Assembly: GCA_002345215.1 (NCBI GenBank)
Contig: DDVH01000022.1
Location: forward strand, 134,677 to 198,676
Length of the DNA stretch: 64,000 nt
From: Anaerolineales bacterium UBA2317
Lineage (GTDB): Bacteria; Chloroflexota; Anaerolineae; Anaerolineales; Villigracilaceae
Direction of reading: 5' to 3'
The notes beneath the pieces were generated by a model. It ran no database searches and was not told the DNA's origin. It saw only the letters and a program-made list of their open reading frames with translations. Below are positions 26,636 to 34,718 of this stretch, piece after piece. The stretch's first letter is position 1, and the number at the start of each line of letters is the position of its first letter. Made by a program: the position numbers and the translations under genes.

Positions 26636-28615
26636 ATGACAACACAATCTCTTGAAACTCGCGCAATAAACACATTACGTTTTCTTTCGGCTGACGCTGT
26701 GCAAAAAGCAAATTCTGGTCACCCCGGCTTGCCGATGGGCGGCGCCGCAATGGCGTACACAATTTGGACTCGTCATCTTCGACATAATCCGCGAAACCCA
26801 AAATGGATAGGACGTGACCGCTTCATTCTCTCGGGCGGGCATGGTTCCATGCTTCTATATTCCCTGCTTCATTTAACAGGCTACGATTTATCTTTAGACG
26901 AAATCAAAAATTTTAGACAATGGGAAAGTCTCACTCCAGGTCACCCTGAATATGGTTTGACTCCCGGTGTTGAAGTGACAACAGGTCCACTTGGTCAAGG
27001 TTTTGCCAATGGAGTTGGCATGGCAATTGCCGCTTCACATCTCGCGGCGACATTTAACCAAAGTGGACACAATATCATTGACCCATTTATTTATGCCATC
27101 GTCACAGATGGTGACTTAATGGAAGGCGTCGCCGCAGAAGCCGCTTCAATGGCGGGGCACATGTCATTAGGTAGATTAATTTATCTTTATGATGATAACA
27201 ATATTTCAATTGATGGTTCTACCGATTTAGCATTTACAGAAGATAGAGCCGTGCGATTCCGTTCTTATGGTTGGCAAGTATTAAGAGTTGAAGATGGCAA
27301 TGATGTTGAAGCGATTGATAAAGCCATTAAAGAAGCCAAAGCAGACCCACGTCCTTCATTAATCATGTGTAAGACAATTATCGGATTCGGTGCACCGAAT
27401 CGTCAAGGCACACAAAAGGCGCACGGCGAACCTTTAGGCGAAGATGAACTCTCTGCGGCAAAAACAAATTTAGGCTGGGATAAAGAAGCGAAGTTCTTCA
27501 TCCCCGAAGATGTTTTGGCGTTTTATCATCAAGCCATTGAAAAGGGTCGTGAACTCGAAGCCGATTGGAATATGCGTTTTGAAGCGTATAAAAGAATTCA
27601 TCCCGCATTGGGCAGTGAATTGCAAAGACGATTGAATGGTGAGTTGCCAAAAGGTTGGGATTGGGAAGAGGTTTTGCCGAAATTTCCTGCCGATGCAAAA
27701 GGCATGGCAACGCGTGCGGCATCTGGTAAAGTGATTAATGCATTGGCAAGTGGGTTGCCTGAATTGATTGGTGGCTCAGCAGATTTAGCGCCATCGAACA
27801 ATACAAAAATTGATGGAAGCCCTGCTTTCCAAAAAGATTCTTTTGCTGGTAGAAATTTTCATTTCGGTGTGCGTGAACATGCGATGGGTTCGGTATTAAA
27901 TGGAATGGCTGTGTTTGGTGGCGTCATTCCGTATGGTGGAACATTTTTAGTCTTTGCCGATTACATGCGTCCACCGATTCGTTTGGCGGCTTTGTCACAT
28001 TATCCATCTATTTTTATTTTTACACATGATAGTGTTGGGCTTGGAGAAGATGGTCCGACTCATCAGCCGATTGAACATTTGATGTCGCTTCGCCTCATTC
28101 CTAACTTGATAGTTGTTCGCCCCGCGGATGCAAATGAAACCGCTGGAGCATGGAAAGTTGCTATTGAAAATAAACATGCACCGACAGTCTTAGCATTGAC
28201 TCGTCAAAATGTGCCGACGTTTGAAACATCCAATTATGCTGGCGTTGAAAAAGGCGCGTATATATTGAAAGATTTCGGCGAACCACAAATGATTTTGATG
28301 GCTTCAGGTTCAGAAGTGAGTTTGATTATGGAAGCCGCTCAAAAACTTGCGGATGAAGGTAAGGGTGTGCGTGTGGTTTCATTCCCAAGTTGGGAATTGT
28401 TTGAAAAGCAAGATGAAAAATATAAAGACTCTGTCTTGCCAAAGAGTATTCAAAAAAGATTAGCAGTGGAAGCAGGTTCTGGCATGGGCTGGGAACGCTA
28501 TGCAAAATCTGTGATTTCTATTGAACGCTATGGCGCATCTGCTCCGTATAAAACAATTTTTGAGCATTTAGGTTTTACAGTTGAGAATGTTGTTGCGAAG
28601 GCTAAAGAATTATAA
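26636..28615 (+). CDS. tkt: Transketolase
   Basis: 659 residues, the usual length. It moves two-carbon ketol units between sugar phosphates in the non-oxidative pentose phosphate pathway, using thiamine diphosphate. Visible marks: SADAVQKANSGHPGLPMG, GGHGSMLLYSLLHL, GPLGQGFANGVGMA, the TPP motif GDGDLMEGVAAEAASMAGH with NNISIDG, and in the second half REHAMGSVLNGMA, FADYMR, THDSVGLGEDGPTHQPIEHL. It is followed by rpiB and tal-pgi, giving three enzymes of the pathway in a row. Start chosen by the -10 six bases upstream and the match to the family N-terminus. Confidence 0.97.
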   Translation: MTTQSLETRAINTLRFLSADAVQKANSGHPGLPMGGAAMAYTIWTRHLRHNPRNPKWIGRDRFILSGGHGSMLLYSLLHLTGYDLSLDEIKNFRQWESLTPGHPEYGLTPGVEVTTGPLGQGFANGVGMAIAASHLAATFNQSGHNIIDPFIYAIVTDGDLMEGVAAEAASMAGHMSLGRLIYLYDDNNISIDGSTDLAFTEDRAVRFRSYGWQVLRVEDGNDVEAIDKAIKEAKADPRPSLIMCKTIIGFGAPNRQGTQKAHGEPLGEDELSAAKTNLGWDKEAKFFIPEDVLAFYHQAIEKGRELEADWNMRFEAYKRIHPALGSELQRRLNGELPKGWDWEEVLPKFPADAKGMATRAASGKVINALASGLPELIGGSADLAPSNNTKIDGSPAFQKDSFAGRNFHFGVREHAMGSVLNGMAVFGGVIPYGGTFLVFADYMRPPIRLAALSHYPSIFIFTHDSVGLGEDGPTHQPIEHLMSLRLIPNLIVVRPADANETAGAWKVAIENKHAPTVLALTRQNVPTFETSNYAGVEKGAYILKDFGEPQMILMASGSEVSLIMEAAQKLADEGKGVRVVSFPSWELFEKQDEKYKDSVLPKSIQKRLAVEAGSGMGWERYAKSVISIERYGASAPYKTIFEHLGFTVENVVAKAKEL

Positions 28616-28622
28616 ATAACCC

Positions 28623-28740
28623 GATGGTCGAGTAGGCGGTGTTCGTCCGCCATATCGAGACCATCAATTACTAGAAAACAAAAAATTTTATGATGTGGTC
28701 TCGATACGCATTCGGCTATCGCCTCATGCTACTCGACCAC
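28623..28740. repeat. Paired REP-like palindromic elements (copy F)
   Basis: First element 28623-28665 begins GATGGTCGAGTAGG and ends ATATCGAGACCATC; the second, 28695-28740, begins GTGGTCTCGATACG and ends CTACTCGACCAC. Right after the second, AGAGG supplies a ribosome site for rpiB. Confidence 0.85.
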
Positions 28741-28751
28741 CAGAGGTTAGT

Positions 28752-29213
28752 ATGAAAATAGCAGTAGGTTGTGACCATGCAGGCTTTCCATTAAAACAAA
28801 CAGTGATTGATTCAGTCCAAGCCCTTGGGCATGAAGTGATTGATGTTGGTACATTCAGTGCCGAACCTGTAGATTTCCCTGACTTCACAAAAAAACTTGG
28901 TGAAAAAGTTCAAAGCGGTGAAGCGGAACGTGGAATTTTAGTCTGCGGCTCAGGGATTGGTGCATGTATCGCCGCCAATAAAATGAAAGGTGTGTATGCT
29001 TCGATTGCACATGACACCTATTCTGCTGCACAAGGCGTATTACATGACAATATGAATGTTTTATGTTTAGGTGGACGTGTGATTGGACCTGAACTCACAA
29101 AAGTACTTGTCCCTGCCTTTTTGAACGCTAGATATTTAGGGAACGATGAAGGTGGGGAGAGATTAGCAAGAAGAGTTGAGAAGATTTATAAAATGGAAGA
29201 AGAGAATCGTTAA
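28752..29213 (+). CDS. rpiB: Ribose-5-phosphate isomerase B
   Basis: 153 residues. It interconverts ribose 5-phosphate and ribulose 5-phosphate. The RpiB/LacAB signature is clear: KIAVGCDHAGFPLK, GTFSAEPVDFPDFTKK, then GILVCGSGIGACIAANKMKGVYA with the active-site Cys, HDTYSAAQGVLHDNMNVLCLGGRVIG. The longer frame from 28695 would add 19 residues encoded by a REP-like element; I chose ATG 28752 because the protein begins MKIAVGCDHAG as the family does and AGAGG lies five bases before it. Lies between transketolase and tal-pgi, fitting one pentose phosphate unit. Confidence 0.96.
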   Translation: MKIAVGCDHAGFPLKQTVIDSVQALGHEVIDVGTFSAEPVDFPDFTKKLGEKVQSGEAERGILVCGSGIGACIAANKMKGVYASIAHDTYSAAQGVLHDNMNVLCLGGRVIGPELTKVLVPAFLNARYLGNDEGGERLARRVEKIYKMEEENR

Positions 29214-29215
29214 AT

Positions 29216-29301
29216 GTTTGAAAGTTAGCAGGTTTAAAGGTTGGAAAGTTATAAAGACTTAACTTGTAAACATTCCAACTTTTCAACTTTCAAACTTATG
29301 A
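29216..29301. repeat. Octamer tandem array, two arms in opposite orientation
   Basis: Five 8-bp units of the type GTTNNAAA (GTTTGAAA, GTTAGCAG, GTTTAAAG, GTTGGAAA, GTTATAAA) are followed, after GACTTA, by five units of the reverse type (ACTTGTAA, ACATTCCA, ACTTTTCA, ACTTTCAA, ACTTATGA). The arms can pair as a long imperfect hairpin. Confidence 0.75.
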
Positions 29302-29313
29302 ACGGAGGATTTG

Positions 29314-29724
29314 ATGCCTACCATTACTCGATTTGAAGAAATTGAAGCATGGAAAACAGCCAGAGAATTAACCAAAATGATTTACTCCATAACCGATGAA
29401 GGAAAAATTTCAAAAGATTTTGGATTGAAAGACCAAATTCGTCGGGCTTCAGTTTCTATTATGAGTAATATTGCCGAAGGCTTTGAAAGCAAAACACAAG
29501 CATTGTTTATTCGTTATCTTGCAATTGCAAAAGCTTCGGCAGGCGAAGTTCGTTCTCAACTTTATGTGGCTCAAGATGTAAAATACTTAACCGAGCAACA
29601 ATTTACAACTTTATTTCAAATGGCAGAAAAAGCCTCACGACAACTTTCTCGTTTTATCGCTTATCTCGAAACACACCCTGATTCTCATCGCATCAAAGAA
29701 GATTCTGCAGTATACGAAGTTTAA
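29314..29724 (+). CDS. Four-helix-bundle protein (S23/IVS family)
   Basis: 136 residues. The pattern FEEIEAWKTARELTKMIYSI, KDFGLKDQIRRASVSIMSNIAEGFE and FIRYLAIAKASAGEVRSQLYVAQDV is the widespread four-helix-bundle family first seen as ORFs in 23S rRNA intervening sequences (S23). Function is unknown; such genes are often near repeats. Here it is a normal chromosomal gene between octamer arrays on both sides. I chose ATG 29314 (MPTITRFEEIEAW) with GGAGG five bases upstream, rather than the TTG at 29311. Confidence 0.9.
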   Translation: MPTITRFEEIEAWKTARELTKMIYSITDEGKISKDFGLKDQIRRASVSIMSNIAEGFESKTQALFIRYLAIAKASAGEVRSQLYVAQDVKYLTEQQFTTLFQMAEKASRQLSRFIAYLETHPDSHRIKEDSAVYEV

Positions 29725-29763
29725 CTTTTAAACTTTCAAACCTTTAAACTTGGAAACTAATTT
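29723..29763. repeat. Octamer tandem array
   Basis: Units AACTTTTA, AACTTTCA, AACCTTTA, AACTTGGA, then AACTAATTT up to the ATG of tal-pgi. The stop codon of the four-helix gene is inside the first unit. Confidence 0.75.
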
Positions 29764-32433
29764 ATGACAACTCCTATTAAAAAATTAACATCCCTCAAAC
29801 AATCCCTTTGGTACGACAACATCCAAAGAAAATTATTAATCAATGGCGAACTCAAAGCCATGATAGAACGCGGCGATATTCGTGGAGTCACATCCAACCC
29901 AACCATTTTTCAAAATGCAATTGCAAAAACAAATGATTACGACTCCGCATTGATTCCATTGGCGTGGGCAGGTTGGGATTCTGAAAAAATATTTTGGCAA
30001 CTCGCCATTGAAGATATTCAAGAAGCGTGTGATTTATTTAGTCCGTTATATAATGAAACTGATGGGGGCGATGGATATGTAAGTTTAGAAGTCAGCCCTT
30101 TACTTGCAAAAGATACCGCAGGCACAATCAAACAAGCCAAAGAATTATGGGAGCGTGTTAATCGTCCCAATCTAATGGTGAAAATCCCTGCTACAAAAGA
30201 AGGCATTCCTGCTATCAAAGAATCTATTGCTTCTGGAATTAATATCAACGTCACTTTAATTTTTTCATTATCACGTTACATGGATGTAATGAATGCTTAC
30301 CTTGCAGGTATTGAAGAACGTGTTGAAAAAGATTTACCCGTTCAACATGTTGCATCTGTCGCTTCGTTTTTCGTCTCGCGTGTTGATTCAAAAATTGACC
30401 CGAAACTTCCAGCAGATTCTCCTTTGCTTGGTAAAGCCGCCATCGCTAATGCAAAACTTGCCTACGAAGCCTTTGAATCTATTTTTACATCGCCGCGTTT
30501 TGCAACACTCAAAGCGCGTTTTCGTGCGCGTGTGCAACGTCCGTTGTGGGCTTCCACTGGCACGAAAAATCCAAAATATCCAGACACACTTTACGTTGAT
30601 GAACTCATCGGACCCGATACCGTCAACACCGTTCCGCCTGCAACCCTCGATGCGTTTCGTGAGCATGGCAAAGCATCATTAACTATCACGCAAGGTTTGG
30701 AAGAATCACAAAATATTTTTGTGCAACTCAAAGCGCAAGGAATTTCAATGAGTGATGTCACTCAAGAATTAGAAGATGAAGGAGTCAAAGCCTTTGCGGA
30801 TGCGTATGCGACCTTAATTGGCGCGATTGAAGAACGTAGACAAACCGCCGCTTCTTCTCTTAAGGGTCTAGCTGATTCTGTTTCAGAGACATTATCTCAA
30901 CTTGAAATGGATTCTGTTCCCCAACGTTTATGGGCACACGACCCAACTTTATGGACGAATGATTTAGCGAGTCAAGAAGAAATCAAAATTAGACTCGGTT
31001 GGTTACATTCAATAGAAGATGCTCGACAACGATTAGAAAGTTATACATCGTTTGCCAAACAAATCCACGATGAAAAAATTGATAGAGTTTTAGTTATCGG
31101 CATGGGTGGCTCGTCATTGACTGCCGAAGTATTAAGTTCACTGATGGCAAACTTTGGAATTGAAGCAAAATTATCTTTAGCCATTTTAGATTCTACTGAC
31201 CCTCAGCAAGTGAAACTTGCATCTGAACATTATCCGCCAGATAAAGCGTTATACATTATCGCTAGTAAATCAGGGGGCACTGCGGAACTCATGGCGGCGT
31301 TTGATTATTTATGGAAATTAAGTAATGAAAACGGTTCACGCTTTATCGCCATTACAGATAAAGATACATCCTTACAAAAACTTGCTGAAGAAAAGAAATT
31401 TAGAAAAGTATTTAATGCCGATTCAAATGTTGGCGGACGTTTTTCTGCACTCACTGATTTCGGTTTAGTCCCAGCCGCATTGCTTGGCATGGATATTGAA
31501 CAATTGCTTGCATCTGCTGAGAAAATAAAAAACGCATCACAATCAGTTTATAGCGCGGGTTTTGCGTTGGGAAGTGTAATGGCAGAATCCGCTCGAAGTG
31601 GCAGAGACAAGTTGACCGTAGTCGCTGATGCGTCTGTATCCGCATTTGCAAATTGGATTGAACAAGTCGTAGCCGAGTCTAGTGGAAAAAATCAAAAAGG
31701 AATTTTGCCTGTTGTCTTAGAACCGATTGGCTCGCCTGATGTGTATGGCGATGACAGAATTTTTGTGTATTTGAAAAGTAATGGCGAATTAGAAAATCAA
31801 GTGAATGCGTTGAAAAATAAATTCCCAGTGATTGAGTTACCCATTACAAATTTATATGACGTTGGCGCAGAATTTTTTAAATGGGAAATTGCAATTTCTG
31901 TGGCGTGTCATTTGTTGGGAATCAATGCGTTTGACCAACCCGATGTGCAAGATAGTAAATTGCGAACGATTGCGAAGATAAAAGATTTTCAGCAAACAGG
32001 CAAGTTAGCCGAAGTTGATTTGACCGATGCCAAAGATGCTAAAAAAGTTTTGAATGATTTGTTATCGAATGCAAAAGAAAATTCTTATGTTGCTATCAAT
32101 GCGTATGTGCCGCGCAATAAAGAAATGATTTCTGCGATTCAAAATTTGCGCGTGGCGATTCGTGAAAAAACAAAATGTGCAGTGACGGCGGGGTTTGGTC
32201 CACGTTTTCAACATTCGACGGGTCAATTTCACAAAGGCGGACCGAATACAGGTTTGTTTATTCAAGTGGTGTATGATGCCAAAGATGATTTTGAAATTCC
32301 AAATCAAGGTTTGAGTTTTGAAACATTAATCCGCGCCCAAGCCTTAGGCGATTACGAGGCGTTAATCGCGGCTGGTAGAAAAGCCGTAAGGATTCGTTTA
32401 TCAAGTTTGGATGATTTGAAAAAAATAATGTAG
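29764..32433 (+). CDS. Bifunctional transaldolase / glucose-6-phosphate isomerase
   Basis: 889 residues. The first 360 are a transaldolase: GDIRGVTSNPTIFQNAIA and NLMVKIPATKEGIPAIKESIASGININVTLIFS, with the Schiff-base Lys in MVKIPAT (about residue 140). From about 420 on it is a glucose-6-phosphate isomerase of the SIS type: VLVIGMGGSSLTAEVLSSLM, YIIASKSGGTAELMAAFDYLW, FSALTDFGLVPAALLGMD and a C-terminal catalytic region. Such tal-pgi fusions are known in Chloroflexi, Actinobacteria and Cyanobacteria. It joins tkt and rpiB in the pentose phosphate cluster. The gene ends directly at two palindromes that lead into the RAYT gene. Confidence 0.95.
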   Translation: MTTPIKKLTSLKQSLWYDNIQRKLLINGELKAMIERGDIRGVTSNPTIFQNAIAKTNDYDSALIPLAWAGWDSEKIFWQLAIEDIQEACDLFSPLYNETDGGDGYVSLEVSPLLAKDTAGTIKQAKELWERVNRPNLMVKIPATKEGIPAIKESIASGININVTLIFSLSRYMDVMNAYLAGIEERVEKDLPVQHVASVASFFVSRVDSKIDPKLPADSPLLGKAAIANAKLAYEAFESIFTSPRFATLKARFRARVQRPLWASTGTKNPKYPDTLYVDELIGPDTVNTVPPATLDAFREHGKASLTITQGLEESQNIFVQLKAQGISMSDVTQELEDEGVKAFADAYATLIGAIEERRQTAASSLKGLADSVSETLSQLEMDSVPQRLWAHDPTLWTNDLASQEEIKIRLGWLHSIEDARQRLESYTSFAKQIHDEKIDRVLVIGMGGSSLTAEVLSSLMANFGIEAKLSLAILDSTDPQQVKLASEHYPPDKALYIIASKSGGTAELMAAFDYLWKLSNENGSRFIAITDKDTSLQKLAEEKKFRKVFNADSNVGGRFSALTDFGLVPAALLGMDIEQLLASAEKIKNASQSVYSAGFALGSVMAESARSGRDKLTVVADASVSAFANWIEQVVAESSGKNQKGILPVVLEPIGSPDVYGDDRIFVYLKSNGELENQVNALKNKFPVIELPITNLYDVGAEFFKWEIAISVACHLLGINAFDQPDVQDSKLRTIAKIKDFQQTGKLAEVDLTDAKDAKKVLNDLLSNAKENSYVAINAYVPRNKEMISAIQNLRVAIREKTKCAVTAGFGPRFQHSTGQFHKGGPNTGLFIQVVYDAKDDFEIPNQGLSFETLIRAQALGDYEALIAAGRKAVRIRLSSLDDLKKIM

Positions 32434-32434
32434 T

Positions 32435-32483
32435 GGCACGGCGATGCCGTGCCTTATCATGGGACACAGCAACGCTGTGTCCC
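32435..32483. repeat. Two REP-type palindromes before the RAYT gene
   Basis: GGCACGGC-gat-GCCGTGCC (32435-32453) and GGGACACAGC-aac-GCTGTGTCCC (32461-32483) followed by TACGGG. They belong to the GTAGGGACA...TGTCCCTAC family also seen at 32772, 42166 and 59494. They begin two bases after the stop of tal-pgi and end just before the transposase start. Confidence 0.85.
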
Positions 32484-32489
32484 TACGGG

Positions 32490-33101
32490 ATGTATATGAA
32501 GTACAACTCTCAAATTCATCATCGTCGCTCAATAAGATTGAAAGATTATGATTACACTCAGGCGGGTGCATATTTTATAACGATTTGTTCGTGTCAAAGA
32601 GAAAATATATTTGGAGAAATTGTAAATGGGGAAATGAAATTAAATTCTTGGGGTGAAGTTGCATATAACGAATGGTTTAAGACTGCTGAATTGCGTTCAA
32701 ATGTTGAATTATATAAAGAGCAATTTATTGTGATGCCAAATCATATTCATGGAAATGTTTGGTTAAAAGATGTAGGGACACGGCGTCGCCGTGTCCCTAC
32801 GGAGAAATTTGGCAAGCCAGTTTCTGGTTCGATACCAACAATTATTCGCGCTTATAAATCCGCTGTAACTTATTCTATTAATAAACTGGAAAACTCTCGT
32901 GGCTCTGTTATTTGGCAAAGAAATTATTACGAACATGTGATTCGAAATGAAAAAGAACTTGAATTAATTACAAAATATATTGAATATAACCCCATGAACT
33001 GGCAGTTTGACCGCGATAATGCTCAAAACGACTTACCTACATTTGAAAATGCAGAAGATTACATTAAAGATGCCGAAGCCATGATAGGATTAAAGAAATG
33101 A
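32490..33101 (+). CDS. REP-associated tyrosine transposase (RAYT, IS200/Y1-like)
   Basis: 203 residues from ATG 32490 (MYMKYNSQ; the frame upstream is made of palindromes, so I do not include it). Domain Y1_Tnp: IRLKDYDYTQAGAYFITICSCQREN, then the HUH metal motif in VMPNHIHG (His 85 and 87) and a catalytic Tyr in QRNYYEHVIRNEKEL (146 or 147), then EYNPMNW. RAYTs nick and join single-stranded REP palindromes. Residues 95-104 (VGTRRRRVPT) are encoded exactly by a 29-bp palindrome of the flanking family, lying in frame. The stop overlaps the next start as ATGA. It lacks flanking transposon ends, so it is a domesticated-type single gene. Activity untested. Confidence 0.88.
   Translation: MYMKYNSQIHHRRSIRLKDYDYTQAGAYFITICSCQRENIFGEIVNGEMKLNSWGEVAYNEWFKTAELRSNVELYKEQFIVMPNHIHGNVWLKDVGTRRRRVPTEKFGKPVSGSIPTIIRAYKSAVTYSINKLENSRGSVIWQRNYYEHVIRNEKELELITKYIEYNPMNWQFDRDNAQNDLPTFENAEDYIKDAEAMIGLKK
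32772..32800. repeat. REP palindrome inside the RAYT coding sequence
   Basis: Perfect 13-bp arms GTAGGGACACGGC and GCCGTGTCCCTAC around GTC. Codons 95-104 of the transposase are exactly this palindrome. Confidence 0.9.
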
Positions 33102-33436
33102 CCGAACTTTCTTCCCTCAAATGTGTTGCATGCCGTGGTGGTGACCCGATGTTAACCGACGCCGAAATCGCGGAGTTGCATCCGCAAGTGCCTGAATGGC
33201 AAATCATTGAATTGGATGGAATCAAACGCTTACAACGAATTTTCAAAATGAAAAACTATGTGGATGCCGTGACGTTGACCAATAAAATTGCATTAATTGC
33301 CGAAAAAGAAGACCATCATCCGTTGATTGTGTTGGAATGGGGAAAAGTCACCGTGCAGTGGTGGACGCATGTGGTCAAGGGTTTGCACCAAAATGATTTC
33401 ATCATGGCGGCGAAGACGGATGAGTTGATTGGGTAA
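33098..33436 (+). CDS. Pterin-4a-carbinolamine dehydratase (4a-hydroxytetrahydrobiopterin dehydratase)
   Basis: 112 residues. The family motif is present as EKEDHHPLIVLEWGKVTVQWWTHVVKGLHQNDFIMA, with the His-His-Pro and Trp/His/Asp ligands of the active site. It dehydrates 4a-hydroxytetrahydropterins, recycling the cofactor of aromatic amino-acid hydroxylases; in bacteria lacking these it may act in pterin repair. The start ATG overlaps the RAYT stop (ATGA), so the gene now depends on translation of the transposase or on an internal start. An N-terminal extension (about 20 residues with CVACRGGD) is seen in many homologues. Confidence 0.92.
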   Translation: MTELSSLKCVACRGGDPMLTDAEIAELHPQVPEWQIIELDGIKRLQRIFKMKNYVDAVTLTNKIALIAEKEDHHPLIVLEWGKVTVQWWTHVVKGLHQNDFIMAAKTDELIG

Positions 33437-33486
33437 TATATTAGGAATAAAAAGTAGTAGGGTAAAATTATGAGGGAGTGTAATTT

Positions 33487-34230
33487 ATGTTCAAGGAATA
33501 CTATAAACTATACTGGATAACATTCCTTAATTTGTGGAAATCTGGCATTGATTGGAAGTCATATAGTGCTGAAGTTTTATCCGGAATAATTGGGGGATGG
33601 TTATTTGTACAAACGAACGGATGGGTAGCAGTAGTAGCTAATATTGGAGACTTTCTTTTATCCATTCTTGCTTTTCCGTTTACATTGGCACTTTTATATT
33701 CTGTTTATAAACTGATAATTACACCTGTAGAAATTTATCGGCATCATATATACCAACTTGAAAAGTATGATTGGAGTAGAGTTGAAATTGAACCAGTACC
33801 ATTTGATATATTAGGTTTAGATGGATGGGGAGTAAAAGTAACGAATAACAAGCATATTCCATTAGAAGAAGTTTCTATTTGGCTTCATGGTGTTAGAGAA
33901 GGGCAAGATTGGCAAATATTGAACAATAAAGAGATTTTTGGTTACTTAAATGAGAGAGCAGAAATATTGTCTTTTGATGTATCAAAAGTACTTGATACAT
34001 CAAAAAGCGAAACATTTGCAATAACAACTCGTGAAAGCGGGTTCCCAGTTTTTTTTGTGAGAACCGATAAAAGAAGAGAATTGACAAATTCTCATATACC
34101 TTTAGCAATTGATATTAATATAAAAGCTAAAACAGAAAATTATGAATTGCCACCGAAGTTAATAAGGTTGAATGTTTATTCTGATGGGAAAATTTCCATC
34201 AGAAAAGATTATGAAAAAGATAAGGATTAA
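33487..34230 (+). CDS. Hypothetical membrane protein
   Basis: 247 residues, not recognised. Two hydrophobic segments lie at about 33-50 (VLSGIIGGWLFVQTNGWVAVV) and 55-78 (FLLSILAFPFTLALLYSVYKLII), followed by a cytoplasmic, beta-rich soluble domain of about 160 residues with VPFDILGLDGWGVKVTNNKHIPLEEVSIWL, which looks like an immunoglobulin-like or sandwich fold. A basic tail (RKDYEKDKD) ends it. The coding sequence is A+T-rich compared with neighbours and its surroundings are unrelated, suggesting a recent arrival. GGGAGTG lies before the ATG. Convergent to the PPOX gene with about 20 bases between. Confidence 0.65.
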   Translation: MFKEYYKLYWITFLNLWKSGIDWKSYSAEVLSGIIGGWLFVQTNGWVAVVANIGDFLLSILAFPFTLALLYSVYKLIITPVEIYRHHIYQLEKYDWSRVEIEPVPFDILGLDGWGVKVTNNKHIPLEEVSIWLHGVREGQDWQILNNKEIFGYLNERAEILSFDVSKVLDTSKSETFAITTRESGFPVFFVRTDKRRELTNSHIPLAIDINIKAKTENYELPPKLIRLNVYSDGKISIRKDYEKDKD

Positions 34231-34252
34231 CAAAATACTAAAATATTTTTTA

Positions 34253-34672
34253 TTAATCCTTCCACTCACCATTCCCCGTAAACCGCTCTGGGACAATGTG
34301 AGTAATAAAACCTGTTTGATTTCTGACAGACTCAGGCGGGAAATCAACATCTGCACCCAAATACACATACGCTAAGCGTTGAAGTAAATCAGCCGCGCCG
34401 CCTTCGGTCAAGTAGGCATTTCCATACACAACCAAATATTCTTGTAAGCCGATCGCATTTTTTCCATGTCCAAGCATAGATAACACCACACGCGAATCTT
34501 TTTGAATATTTTTCACTTTTTGATACGCACTCATATGTCCGCACACGAATTCGTCATTTTCAATCCCAACCCAAACCACAGTCACTTGCGGACTTCCGTC
34601 CGCGTTGAGTGTGGTCAAATGGGCGAGTGGGGCAGAAGCGATTAAATTTTTTACACTATCAGGGATTTTCAT
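34253..34672 (-). CDS. PPOX-class (split beta-barrel, F420- or flavin-dependent) protein
   Basis: 139 residues from ATG 34672. The pattern IPDSVKNLIASAPLAHLTTLNADGSPQVTVVWVGIENDEFVCGHM, KVKNIQKDSRVVLSML and YLVVYGNAYLTEGGAADLLQRLAYVYLG is the pyridoxamine-phosphate-oxidase-like split barrel of the PPOX class F420-dependent family. It probably binds F420 or FMN for a reduction or oxidation of unknown substrate. The longer frame from 34717 is rejected because its first 15 residues come from a repeat; AAAGGAA precedes ATG 34672. It follows the GH36 gene in the same direction. Confidence 0.88.
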   Translation of the reverse strand: MKIPDSVKNLIASAPLAHLTTLNADGSPQVTVVWVGIENDEFVCGHMSAYQKVKNIQKDSRVVLSMLGHGKNAIGLQEYLVVYGNAYLTEGGAADLLQRLAYVYLGADVDFPPESVRNQTGFITHIVPERFTGNGEWKD

Positions 34673-34688
34673 GTGGTTTTCCTTTATA

Positions 34689-34716
34689 TCATTCTGAGCG
34701 ATAGCGAAGGGTGACA
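34689..34716. repeat. Short CATTCTGAGC repeat
   Basis: TCATTCTGAGCGATAGCG followed by AAGGGTGACA: a reduced copy of the outer repeat found complete at 11652 and 36309, here without the inner element. Confidence 0.6.
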
Positions 34717-34718
34717 AG

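Noticed and set aside
28695..28751. Longer N-terminus of rpiB
   Set aside because: The 19 extra codons are the REP-like element; the family begins at MKIAVGCDHAG and a ribosome site precedes that ATG.
32433..32489. Longer N-terminus of the RAYT gene
   Set aside because: The codons are made of two palindromes and have no ribosome site; the conserved domain starts after 32490.
33487..34230. Toxin or immunity gene
   Set aside because: Orphan and A+T-rich, but no partner gene, secretion signal or toxin motif is visible.
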